Assembly (NCBI GenBank): GCA_000711775.1
Contig: ARYC01000386.1
Coordinates: 93,685-157,684 of the forward strand
Direction of reading: 5' to 3'
DNA: 64,000 nt
From: Oxytricha trifallax
Taxonomy: Eukaryota; Ciliophora; Spirotrichea; Sporadotrichida; Oxytrichidae
The notes under the pieces are model-generated. The model ran no database searches. It saw only the letters and a list, made by a program, of their open reading frames with translations, and was not told the DNA's origin. The position numbers and the translations under genes were made by a program. Positions within the stretch are counted from its first letter, which is position 1. Each line of letters begins with the position of its first letter. Shown here one piece after another: positions 36,557-46,635 of this stretch.

Positions 36557-39500
36557 TCAGCTGAGAAAGTCACCTAATTTATTAATAAGAGGAGTTGATG
36601 TTTCAAATTTAGGTTTTCTTTCAACTCTCTCAATGTAATTACATTTTAATTATTCATTATAGATTTAATATTAGTGTATAATAAAAATAAATGTATTTTA
36701 TGATATGATCAAAAGTTGGTCTTCTGTGTGGCTCATATATTAAACAGTTATTTACAATCTTTGAAAAATGTTAAAATAAATCATAAAAAAGCTTTTGTAA
36801 TATCAATTAAATAATAAAAGAATAGGGGGGGGGGGGAAATTTTCTACCAAGAGGCAAGTTTCCTGTCAAGCAATTGTTTTATATATAATTTTTATTAATT
36901 ATATATAAAATATTTTAATCAATAATTTTTTACTCATTAAATGGCTAAGGATAAGTTAAACATTTTTTTAGAGTTAAATAGCAAAATTTCAATTGTATTC
37001 TATTATCTTAACTTGAGATATAGAACGATATTTTTATTATAATTCTTACTAGAAATTTTGAAAAAAAAAACTAATGGAAAATAAGATGATATATTAATGA
37101 AAATATGTGTTCAACATAAAGTAGATCTTATAATACTTTATAAGTGGTAGATTAATTACTTGAATCACAAATCTATGAAAATTATAAAAGGTGTTTTTAA
37201 TTGTAAAAAAAATAATTCTATAAAAAAATAAAAAAGTAAAACTTCCCTAAAAAATTCTTTTTATCATAAACCTTGGCAGGAAACTTCCCCCCCCCAAAGA
37301 TTATCTTATTCAATAAATTTTATAATTTTAACTTTTATATAAAATAATTATCAATTGATTATAAATATTATATATTAATTATAAATCTTTCTAAGATGTT
37401 TGTTGCATCTTAGTGGAACACTCAATTTTTCTTTATGATACCCCACTACTCCAGTTATTTGCGAAATAGATCTTCCCATATAGGGAATCTCACCAACCAG
37501 CATCTCCCATAAAATTACTCCATAAGAATATACATCAGCTGGCTCTAAATATTTCTCACCTCTCAAGATTTCTGGGGCCATCCAGTGAGGTGTACTTCAC
37601 ATTATAAGTTTTATATATATAGTAAAATATATTAGTACACGATAAAAAATTAACCATCCCAACTCAAAGTCAAATAAATCCAAAATAACAAAATAAAATA
37701 AATTTAATTGATGTACCAATCTTACCATGATTATCTTTTTGGAATTTCTCCCTGTATCTAGCAAGTCCAAAATCGCATATCTTAACAGTCCAATCGTCAT
37801 TGAGTAATATATTTTGAGATTTCAGGTCACAGTGAAGAATTTTCTTGCGATGAATATATTGCAAAGCCATTGCCATTTATTTTGCTATTTTCATAGTTTT
37901 ATCGTCATCCAGAGGAATTTTCTTTTGATGAAGGAGTTCAAAGAGAGATCCTTTATTGCTAGAAAGTAATTCAATCATAATATCAATTAACCAATTCAAA
38001 AAAAGTAATTTATTTTTAGTATTGCCATCCATTTTATCAATTAAAATCATTGAAAGTTAAATAAACAGTGCAATATTAACAAACTCAGTAATCATATAGT
38101 AGAAATTGTTAGTATCAAAAGTGACTCCCATATATAAGACTATATTTGGATGTCTGAGTTGATTTACAACTTCAATTTCCTTGATAAAATCTTTCACAGC
38201 TTTCTTTGTGAGATATCTTTTCCCAAACTTTTTCACAGCTACTCTAGTTCCTAGCCAGCGACCTTGAAAGACATCTCCATACCCACCTCCTCCAATAAAA
38301 TCGTTTAAAATAAAAAACTAAACTCGATATAATATTCATAAAATAATTGATTTAGTTTTTTTATATGATTTATAGGATTTTTGTTCATTTTTTAATTGTT
38401 TTTCAAGTCAAAAGTAAGTTCTTCGAAATTAATGAAGAAATTGAATCCGCTTGCCTTGAAACTCTTTACAAGCCCTTATTCAGTCAAATAGTCATCATCT
38501 GATAATTAATCATCATAAGCCGTCTAACTTTTATTTGTAAGATTGTTTTTATTTGTTTATAAATTACTGTCATTTTGTTATTGCTACCTTCTTATTATCT
38601 CTCCATTATACTAAAGACTTATATTAATAAGATAATCCTTATAATTAATAAATATGGCTTGAAAAATATTTTGACCATAAATTTGTAGTTTTTAATAATA
38701 TTTAATTAATTCATACTAAAACTAGTTCTGCTAACTATTATTCAGGAACTTATTTTAGCTTAGATTATTGTTAAATCCCATATTCCCTCCTCCATTATTA
38801 CTTATACCATTTTAAGAATGATCGCCAGATAGTTAAGAACTTGATAGATTATTTTACCTGCTGTTAGATCTATTGCCATTATTAGATTGACCTGCTGCCA
38901 TTGACAGCTATAGAATTTGCTTAGTTTATTTTCGCTTGGAGTTTTAACTGCGATTTGATAGTAAAATCTCAGATTCTTTTTTGAAATCTGGAGAGAGTCC
39001 TAAAGCTGTAGTGTCATTAAAGATTCGAGATTGGCTTTCCATGATGTTGTAAGAACTTTGATCTGGGGCAAAATCTATCTGTGATTCCTGCATGTTTGTG
39101 AGATTTAGGTGCATCATACTGGAGCGCTCAGAGAAATTTAGGCCGTGAGCGTCCTGGTTGCTAATTGATATCCAGAGTGCTTTCAAGAAATATAAGCTTT
39201 TGATTAGATATTAAATTGATAATTAATTGAGATTTCCTAATAAAATAAGGACTATACTTCATTATAAATTTGATTAGTTTCTTTCTGTGACCTAAAGAGA
39301 CTACTTTCAAATGAGTTTCTAGATCATACTCTCTGATTTGAACTAAAGCATAGCCATTAATATGTGTTTTTTGAAAGTTTGACTCATATTTTTACATTTC
39401 TATTGCTTATAGCCATTTTAAGACATCTTCGATTGACCAGGTAAGCAAATCTTATTTTTCCTTCAATAACTACAGGACATTTTGCTGTATTTGAGATATT

Positions 39501-40577
39501 TCTATTTTCAACATTTTATACTTCAAAAAAATATTTGAAAAGCACTATTATTTATAAACCTATCTGAAATTATTATAATTATTAGCAGATAGCATATAAT
39601 ATGTTTAATGAGATAGTTTATCACTTGGATTATTTGACATTTAACTTGTATCCATGTTATTCTGACTATAGTTCTAATTTTTAGATAAAACAGTAGTAGC
39701 AGGACCACTCTTTTTGCTTCCATGTTTTTATTCTTAAATAGTTTTTACTACTTATTTCATTGAAGCGTTTATAATATCTGTGTTTGTTTGAGTTTTTCCC
39801 TCATAAGTTTTATCTGCTTCTTTTATCTTTTTATGATCTTTCAATACACCGTATTGATAAAGTTTATTATTTAGAAGTAGAGTATTTCTGGACATTAAGT
39901 TAGTTTAATGTAAAAATATAATCACTAGGATTTATACAAAAGTATTCCCAAGTTTCTTGGTAGGTAGTGCCGTCTGGCAGTATCATCTAACCCTCGAGAT
40001 GCTTTCTGTCTTATTTAAATCTACCGACATATTTCGCACCATTCGAAGATACTAGTGTTCCAGTACCATCTTTCATGTCATTTATATTATTATTCATTGA
40101 AATATCTTCATTATTTTTTATAAATAAAAATCATTCTTCCAGTCGCCAGTATATCTCTCACCTTTTCTGTAAAAATGATCTCCTTGGCCATGTCTCTTTC
40201 CCTGCTTCCAAGCCCCCACATAGAGGTCCCCGGAGTAAAAATAGCACTTGCCCTCTCCATCTCGCAGATTATTTTTCCAGTTTCCTATGTATTCGTAGTT
40301 ACTTCTCTTCTCTTTATCAGAGCAGATGTATAATGTTAATGTATATAAAAGTTTGCTAAGTTCATATTAAAATCTATTTTAATGTTCAATGTTTATAAAA
40401 ATCTAGAATTATAATGATTTAAATAAAGTTATAAACACCAAATCCATCTCTAAGGTTTCTCAAAATTTAACCCTCATATTTATCGCCATTATGATAATGA
40501 ATGACTGTTACTCTAGGAGTGTCGTGGCCCTCTCCATCTATATCTCCTCCTCCAAATGAATGCTAAATATTTCCCAT
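36557..40577 (-). CDS. MORN-repeat / TKL protein kinase fusion, IES-interrupted
   Basis: Starts MGNIQHSFGGGD (ATG at 40575-40577); Gly2 suggests N-myristoylation. MORN repeats follow: [19 protein letters not shown] (about 40480), [40 protein letters not shown] and [17 protein letters not shown] Ser/Asn/Gln-rich linker spans about 39900-38500. The kinase domain has the Gly loop [12 protein letters not shown] (about 38290), [29 protein letters not shown] (about 37830), [34 protein letters not shown] and EPHRRPTF. This is the tyrosine-kinase-like Ser/Thr type; HCD in place of HRD is common there. It likely acts at a membrane. Five IESs are resolved within the kinase half (listed separately), and their removal gives a continuous domain ending KLGDFLS and TGA at 36557-36559. 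The linker probably holds further IESs or introns. The gene is not scrambled. Confidence 0.87.
36638..36695. other. IES, pointer AATGTA (kinase gene)
   Basis: AATGTA occurs at 36632-36637 and 36690-36695. Removing one copy with the intervening sequence joins HIIKYI to ERVERKPKF in frame. Leaving it in gives a different, shorter C-terminus ending at TGA 36654-36656. Confidence 0.7.
36763..37390. other. IES, pointer AATCTTT, containing MITE M2 (kinase gene)
   Basis: AATCTTT occurs at 36756-36762 and 37384-37390. Removal joins HLRKI to [15 protein letters not shown], which is exactly the end of a TKL kinase domain (the RPTF motif). The 628-bp segment contains a G-tipped MITE at 36825-37295. Confidence 0.85.
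36825..37295. mobile_element. G-tipped MITE, copy M2
   Basis: The tip is a G run with AAGTTTCCTGTCAAG (two related tandem pieces, as in M1), and the far end is CTTGGCAGGAAACTTCC with a C run. The interior is collinear with M1 (6005-6491). It lies wholly inside an IES of the kinase gene. Confidence 0.88.
37596..37716. other. IES, pointer TGTAC (kinase gene)
   Basis: TGTAC occurs at 37591-37595 and 37712-37716. On the coding strand removal converts ...GKIGT + PHWMAPEIL into the canonical [14 protein letters not shown] intron reading across the same gap does not keep the frame. Confidence 0.88.
37958..38077. other. IES, pointer TATT (kinase gene)
   Basis: TATT occurs at 37954-37957 and 38074-38077. 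Removal gives [18 protein letters not shown], the typical hinge of a TKL kinase. No GT-AG pair keeps the frame here. Confidence 0.8.
38307..38401. other. IES, pointer GTTT (kinase gene)
   Basis: GTTT occurs at 38303-38306 and 38398-38401. Removal joins [11 protein letters not shown] to [13 protein letters not shown], giving the expected strand before the Gly loop. Confidence 0.7.
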
Positions 40578-40757
40578 TTTATAGTATTTATAATAATTTC
40601 AGTATAATTTAATTACTTTTTATTATTGTTCTCTATATTTTCAACAGATTCATCCATAAAAAATAAATTCATAGAAAAGCATTAATTACTATGATTTGTA
40701 TTTTATAAAATACCTTCTATAAATAATTTTAAAACATAAAATAATTAAAATTTAAAA
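40578..40757. promoter_or_regulatory. Divergent intergenic region
   Basis: These 180 bases separate the start codons of the MORN-kinase gene (minus, 40577) and the hydrolase gene (plus, 40758). The sequence is AT-rich with no further frame, so both promoters must lie here or overlap the 5' ends. No specific motif recognised. Confidence 0.5.
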
Positions 40758-42044
40758 ATGTAATAAACATCTTAAAAATCTACGTCATACTCCATAGCCA
40801 GATACTTCTGCTCTATATTCTTTAAAGCACTGCTCTTTATCCTATTATTTGCCTTGTTCATTTTTGCTGCACTATTCTTACTACAAGAATAAATGATTTA
40901 CCTGCCATCACAGCCAATTAAATACCCTGAAGATAATCCAGTTGGGCTTAGACACCCCATGGAGAGAGGGATGTTGTATAGAAATGTTAGTACAATTACT
41001 CAAGACAATGTTACATTAAGGGGGTAAGTAATAAGAAATTGTATAATATTTAATGATTTAGATGGTTTATGTTTTAAAAAGAAGATAGTGTAAACAAACC
41101 AACTGTGGTATTTCTACATGAAAATGCTGGAAGTAAGTGTATTAAGAAATAGGCTATTTTGAATATTAAAAGAAGATACTTTATGCATCGTTATAAATCT
41201 TAATAACCTTTTTAATGTATAGACCTTGGACTGAGACTTTCATATTTCTAAATGCAATATAAGGAATTAGGCGTCAACATTTTAGCTTTTGCTTATCGAG
41301 GTTATACCTATAGTGAAGGTTATCCAAATGAATAGGGCCTCTAAAAAGATGCTCATGTAATTTTCCATAATATTTAAATATTTTTTTCATTTTTATTTTT
41401 AATTCATGTTTTAATGTCTTTTTATTTTAGGCAATAGTAGACTTCATCTAGAACTCGCCATTAATAGATAAATCTTAGCTAATTCTTTAAGGCCGCTCTC
41501 TAGGTGGCGCTGTCGCAATATACATGGCATCTTAATATCCCACACTCTTCCGTGGAATGATAGTTGAAAACACTTTCACATCAATGGGTGACATGGTAGA
41601 CCACCTGCTTTTCTTCGCGAAACATGTGAAATAGTTTATTCTCAAAAATCATTGGACAAGTGAGGACTTGGTAGGAGATATACAAATACCTATGTTTTAT
41701 GTGACAGGAGATTAAGATGAGCTAGTTCCCTTCGAGTAGACACAGGTTTTGTATTAATTGAGTAGAAAGGCCAAGTTTAAGAATATTGTAAGTGAAAATA
41801 AAGTAAAGTCGTAATTCAATTCATAAAAATCAAAAAGCAAATTTGTATTTTAGATTAATAATTTCTATAATTATAGCATGTTGTCAAAGATGGAACACAT
41901 AACGATACTTGGTATGTGGGAGGAGCTGAATATATCTATAGATTAGAAAAATTCATATTTAAAGCATTAAAAACGGTAGTAGAATTCGAAAGTATATCAT
42001 AATAAGAGAAAATAAGCAGTTCTTAATAAGCTGAGGATTTATGA
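40758..42044 (+). CDS. ABHD13/Bem46-like alpha/beta serine hydrolase
   Basis: The full structure is solved by frame and motifs. Exons are 40758-41023, 41062-41132, 41223-41356, 41431-41787 and 41877-42044; all four introns are GT-AG, of 38, 90, 74 and 89 nt. The coding length is 996 nt, 331 residues, close to vertebrate ABHD13. Residues about 24-42 form one hydrophobic segment (ALLFILLFALFIFAALFLL), a membrane anchor. FLHENAGN is the oxyanion region. GRSLGGAVAI carries the nucleophile Ser180. GDQDELVP (Asp253) and GTHNDTW (His284) complete the triad. The physiological substrate of this family is poorly known. The gene shows no IES, unlike its neighbour. It ends at TGA 42042-42044, 84 bases from the convergent gene. 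Confidence 0.93.
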
Positions 42045-42128
42045 AATTAAAATAATAATCTTAATTTGCTAACTCAAAATAAATAATCAAACAATTTATA
42101 TGTGATCATTCCTAATTATATATATTTT

Positions 42129-44975
42129 TCATATCTCTGGTAGTGAAAACTTAACATGTTATTTCTTTGCCTAACTTGCCTCACTCAATCCCTTTACTCT
42201 AACTTTTTAAATTAATTTATCAGTTTTCTTGAGCATTTGCTCAGCCTTTTCAAACTCATAATTCATCACATTTTATTCAAAATTCATTCTTTCTATAAAT
42301 TTACGAGATTTGTCTTCAATTGATGAACTTTAGTTATTTTGATATTTTAAAGTATTATTAAATTTATTCTTCGTTGAGATACTACCTTAATTCATATTCG
42401 TTGAAGTGTTTTCAAATTAAAAGGAATATACGATAAAATAATTGTAGCAAATTTTATTGAGAGTTTATAAATAGCCAAGCTAATTTTAATTTAATTTAAT
42501 AATTATAATCAAATTCCTAGCTTATTCTGATAATTTTATTGGATGGATTATTGAGAATTTAAGGTGTTATCCCATTATCATTTTTACTTCTCCCTCCGCT
42601 TAAAATCGATTGCTATTATCTATTTATAGAACTTGTTTATTTCTTAAATTCATTAACAATAGGAGAAGAGTCTCTAGTTTTGACTGCCAAATGTGCAAGA
42701 CTTCTAATTTTAACCAACTCTTCATCTGTATACGAAAGTGTCTCTTTCCTGGACTATATTTTACGTTTGAATTTTATAATTCCTGGCATTTAGATGTTAC
42801 TGGCTAGATTAGAGTTTTAAGATTTTGAATTTTAAGGGATGCTGCTTATGACATGATGCTGGCTTCCAATAGAAGCTATAAAAATAAATGCAAAAGATTG
42901 TGAAAATTTATGATATAAAATAAAGTACAATACTTATTGGATTATGTATAAAACTATTTCAAGAAAATAAATTAAGCTGGATACTGAAATATTCTCGAGG
43001 TTTACTACATACTGTTGCTATTACCAGTTGATTTGTTAAAATTAAGTGTTAAATTTCTTCTATGATGCATCATTATTTACTAAGGACTCTCGGCATACTC
43101 TGACTAATCTAATTCTTGATTAATTGTATTCAATATTGTGTTTTATTGAGAAAGTTTAGTAGAAATTACTTAGATGGTATCCGGTGGAATATTGTTTCTG
43201 TAAGATAAGACAGTCTTTTTATTTTTCATATTTTATTTATATCTCAAATTGCTGTTCTGTAAACTTTCTCTTGGACTGTAATCGTTTAGAGAATTGAGGT
43301 TTTATAAGGTGGTCTAGGATGGTTTTATAATTGGTCTTTAATATGTTTTTGCGGTTATTGCCTCTATAAGATTTGCAAGTTCTTTCTTTTTCAATCTTTA
43401 GGTTTCTCCAATTGTATATAAAAAAAATATAAACTTAATTCTTGATAAAATAAATGAATTATCTTGCTTTTATTTAGTTATAGTTCACAATTGATAACCC
43501 ATCTACATTATTAGAATTATTTCTAATTTCACTCTTGATTTAATTCCCACTTCCATTACTTATCTGAGTTTAATTGAAAATATTAGCCTATCTATTTTGT
43601 ATGATTCTCTCACTAGTTATATTATTTTTTTGACTTTCCATCAAAAGTATCCCAGTTTTATCGAAAAATCTCTTTTTGATTGTGTCAGCATGCTCTACAC
43701 TTTAAATTCCGTTTTTTACATGTATAAAACCTTTTTATATACTAATATGGTGCTTAAGTTCAGATACCATAGATTTTCGTTTATGATTATCTTTTATTAT
43801 GAAATTTAAGAAATACCGAATGCAATTAAAAAAATGAAAATTTTGTTAGAATTATGATGCTTAATTTTACTCAAATTCTAATCTAAAATAACTTCCGATT
43901 TTATTATATTATCACTTTTTTATTATTCAGATTTGAGGGGAGGTAACTATTCTGTACTTTATTTATTGCTACCTTTTCTTCTGAATATATTGAGATTTTA
44001 CTAATTATTGAAATTAATTTTGGCATAAATAACTTCAAATAAAGTTATAAGAATTTTTGGAGATTTTATGAAGCATATACCATATTATATAATAACACAT
44101 TATATAAAATTAATTATGCTACTGGTATCTAGAGGGTTTATTTTCAAAGCAATTCAAATAAACATCAGCGGTCATTTTAAGTCTAGGATCAGTTACAGAC
44201 ACATCTTTATGTAAATGCTTATAATTCAAGTTTGCTACTTGTGAATTTTCTTGGGCTCTTGCTTAACTTCCAATTTATCAATCTTAGTTTAATGCAGCTA
44301 ATTGGCTTAGATTTGATTAATTTTGAAAATTGCGATGACCTTCCTGACTTAAATTTTTTATTAAAATTCGGGATGGATAGGAAATCTATATACCTTAAAG
44401 TGATTATTCTTTATAAAAATTAATGTATTTAGACTTATTGATGGTTGTGATTAATTAACTGATTTCTCATACAATCCCGAGGGAGATTGATTTCATTATA
44501 CTGTTTAATTTTTAGCTCTTCTCATAGACTTTTGTTTTTTAGTATTTTGCATTTTCTTTTTGAATTGCTTTCTAGCTTTTTGTATTTAACCTAGAGGAGA
44601 AGTTTATTAATCATTATTATGAGAATTTATATCGTTCTAAATCGTTTCAAGTTGTAATCTTATAATGCCTTCTTTTTCATTAACTTCTTAAATTTTGTAA
44701 TAATATTTAGTAAATTGAATTTCTTAGTACAACATAAACAATACATAAATAATCTTTTTAAACAAAGTAACTTCTACCTAATCACTCAAATCATTAGTCT
44801 TGATTATATTATATTAGTCTTTTTATGTATTTTGCTAAAAATTAATTTCATTGTGCTATGTTGGATATATTTTAGGCGTGAATGATTGCTAACTATTTTA
44901 TCTATCTTGTGATTAGATTATATCAAACTAATCTTAGTCTGTTCTTAAAACTCTATTTTATAGATTTTCGCTCAT
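42129..44975 (-). CDS. Unknown Q/N/S-rich protein with coiled-coil C-terminus
   Basis: The start ATG at 44973-44975 gives MSENLQNRVLRTDQDQFDII. The stop TGA at 42129-42131 follows FSLPEI. Coding blocks read with TAA/TAG as Gln: ARKQFKKKMQNTKKQKSMRR (about 44560), KRKSMVSELKHHISIQKGF (about 43770), NNIPPDTIQVISTKL (about 43170), YTDEELVKIRSLAHLAVKTR (about 42690), and FEKAEQMLKKTDKLIQKVR (about 42230). AT-rich gaps and an internal TGA near 44497 show that introns or IESs remain unmapped. The composition suggests a scaffold-like, largely disordered protein. No family recognised. Confidence 0.65.
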
Positions 44976-45190
44976 TTATTATTTGATTTTGTAATAAATA
45001 ACTTTGAAATATTATAATTAAAAATTTTAATAGTTTGCAAAATATTCATTATCAATTCTGCTTAAGTGTAATATTGATTTAAAATGTAAAATTATACAAA
45101 GATATTTATTATGGTTAAAATAAATTGACTTGATAGATTAAGTATAATTTAATAAAAAATTATAGCTAATTCTCTTAAGATGGATGATCA

Positions 45191-45999
45191 TTCTTATAAA
45201 GAGGATTTATCGAAATAAGCGAGGAATTTAATTTAAAATAGAAAATTATGAATAAATATGCTTGTTTGTTCAAGTATTAATTGTCTTAAATCCTTCTTTA
45301 TTCTCTTCATCTTCTTGAATTTAAAGTTTTCTTGTACTTGCTGAAATCATGAAGAATATTCACGTTCCATTCCTGATCTTGTGGTCGTCAAAACCCCTAG
45401 TGTTAGAGGTGCAGCTGCTCAGCTCCTTCTAAGTTTGAGAGCACTGTATCGGATTCTTGAAGAAGAAGGAGACTGAATAATGTTTAGTAAAAATTTAATA
45501 ATTTTGAGATATTAAATAAATTAAATCATTCTTGGCTTTAATTAATAAAAATCATCCTAAAATTATAAAAAAACATTTCTAATAACATTTCTCTATAAAT
45601 TAAAACTAGTAGTTTAAGAACCTATGTTAAAGCATTAAACTTAAAAAGTCTTAATAAGAATGATTTAATTTATTTAATATCTCAAAATTATTAAATTTTT
45701 ACTAAACAATATTCAGTCTCCTTCTTCTTCAAGAATCCGATACAGTGCTCTCAAACTTAGAAGGAGCTGAGCAGCTGTACCCCTAACACTAGGAGTTTTG
45801 ACAACCACAAGATCAGGAATGGAACGTGAATATTCTTCATGATTTCAGCAAGTACAAGAAAACTTTAAATTCAAGAAGATGAAGAGAATAAAGAAGGATT
45901 TAAGACAATTAATACTTGAACAAAAAGCATATTATTTCCTAATTTTCTATTTTAAATTAATTTCCTCTCTTATTCGATAAATGCTCTTTATTATTAATA
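45191..45999. mobile_element. Foldback palindrome between two genes
   Basis: The arms pair from TTCTTATAAAGAGGATTTATCG at 45191 to its complement near 45999, over about 300 bases each side, with a loop of about 120 bases (45534-45657). The arms are less AT-rich than usual and share the same TGA-interrupted frames, so they do not encode a protein in this code. It lies between the start of the gene at 42129-44975 and the next gene. The tips are unlike those of the other families. Confidence 0.85.
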
Positions 46000-46635
46000 C
46001 TCCACCAACATCATCAATTCACATTAATTTAGCATTGAATTAGCCATCATATTCAAATATTATAATAAATTTAAGCTGCTATTTAAACTTGATTTATTTT
46101 TCTTTTTTTTAATTTAATTATTAAATTTCATTTTTTTAATCATAACTTTAGCACTAATTTCCATTGACTTAAAACTATTCAAAGAGATAACATGATTAAA
46201 TACCTATGAGCGAACATGCCTATGAAGACTCTCATAACTTAGGAAAATATAAATATTAGCATGACGATGCGAAAATAAAATAAATATCTACTTCAAATTT
46301 TAATGCTTAGCAATAATGTGTAGTTAATAAAATCAATCCACCTAATGAACAAAAAATAAATTACTTAATTCTTAATTAAACAAAAGGAAATAAAATATAT
46401 TGCAATTATTTATAATGAAAATATATATATATTTAAGATAAGGGAAATATACTTAACTAAATTTTAATATTTTATTTATTAGATACGTTATGCTACCAAT
46501 ATATAATTAAATATTCTTGACAAAATATTTTTTTTTACCATATTAATCAGATTTCAGGTATTTTTCTTTACTCTACTTCATTTTTTATGAATTTTTAATA
46601 TATCAGATTTTAATATACCTTAATGCAAAAATATT

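Noticed and set aside
37596-37716. An ordinary GT-AG intron in the kinase gene
   Set aside because: All GT-AG choices put GTPHWMAPE out of frame; only removal between the TGTAC repeats keeps it.
39523-39723. A 66-residue minus-strand protein
   Set aside because: It overlaps the linker of the MORN-kinase gene in another frame; the Gln-recoded frame ([20 protein letters not shown]) is the coding one.
40075-40359. A 94-residue plus-strand protein
   Set aside because: It is the antisense of clear MORN repeats.
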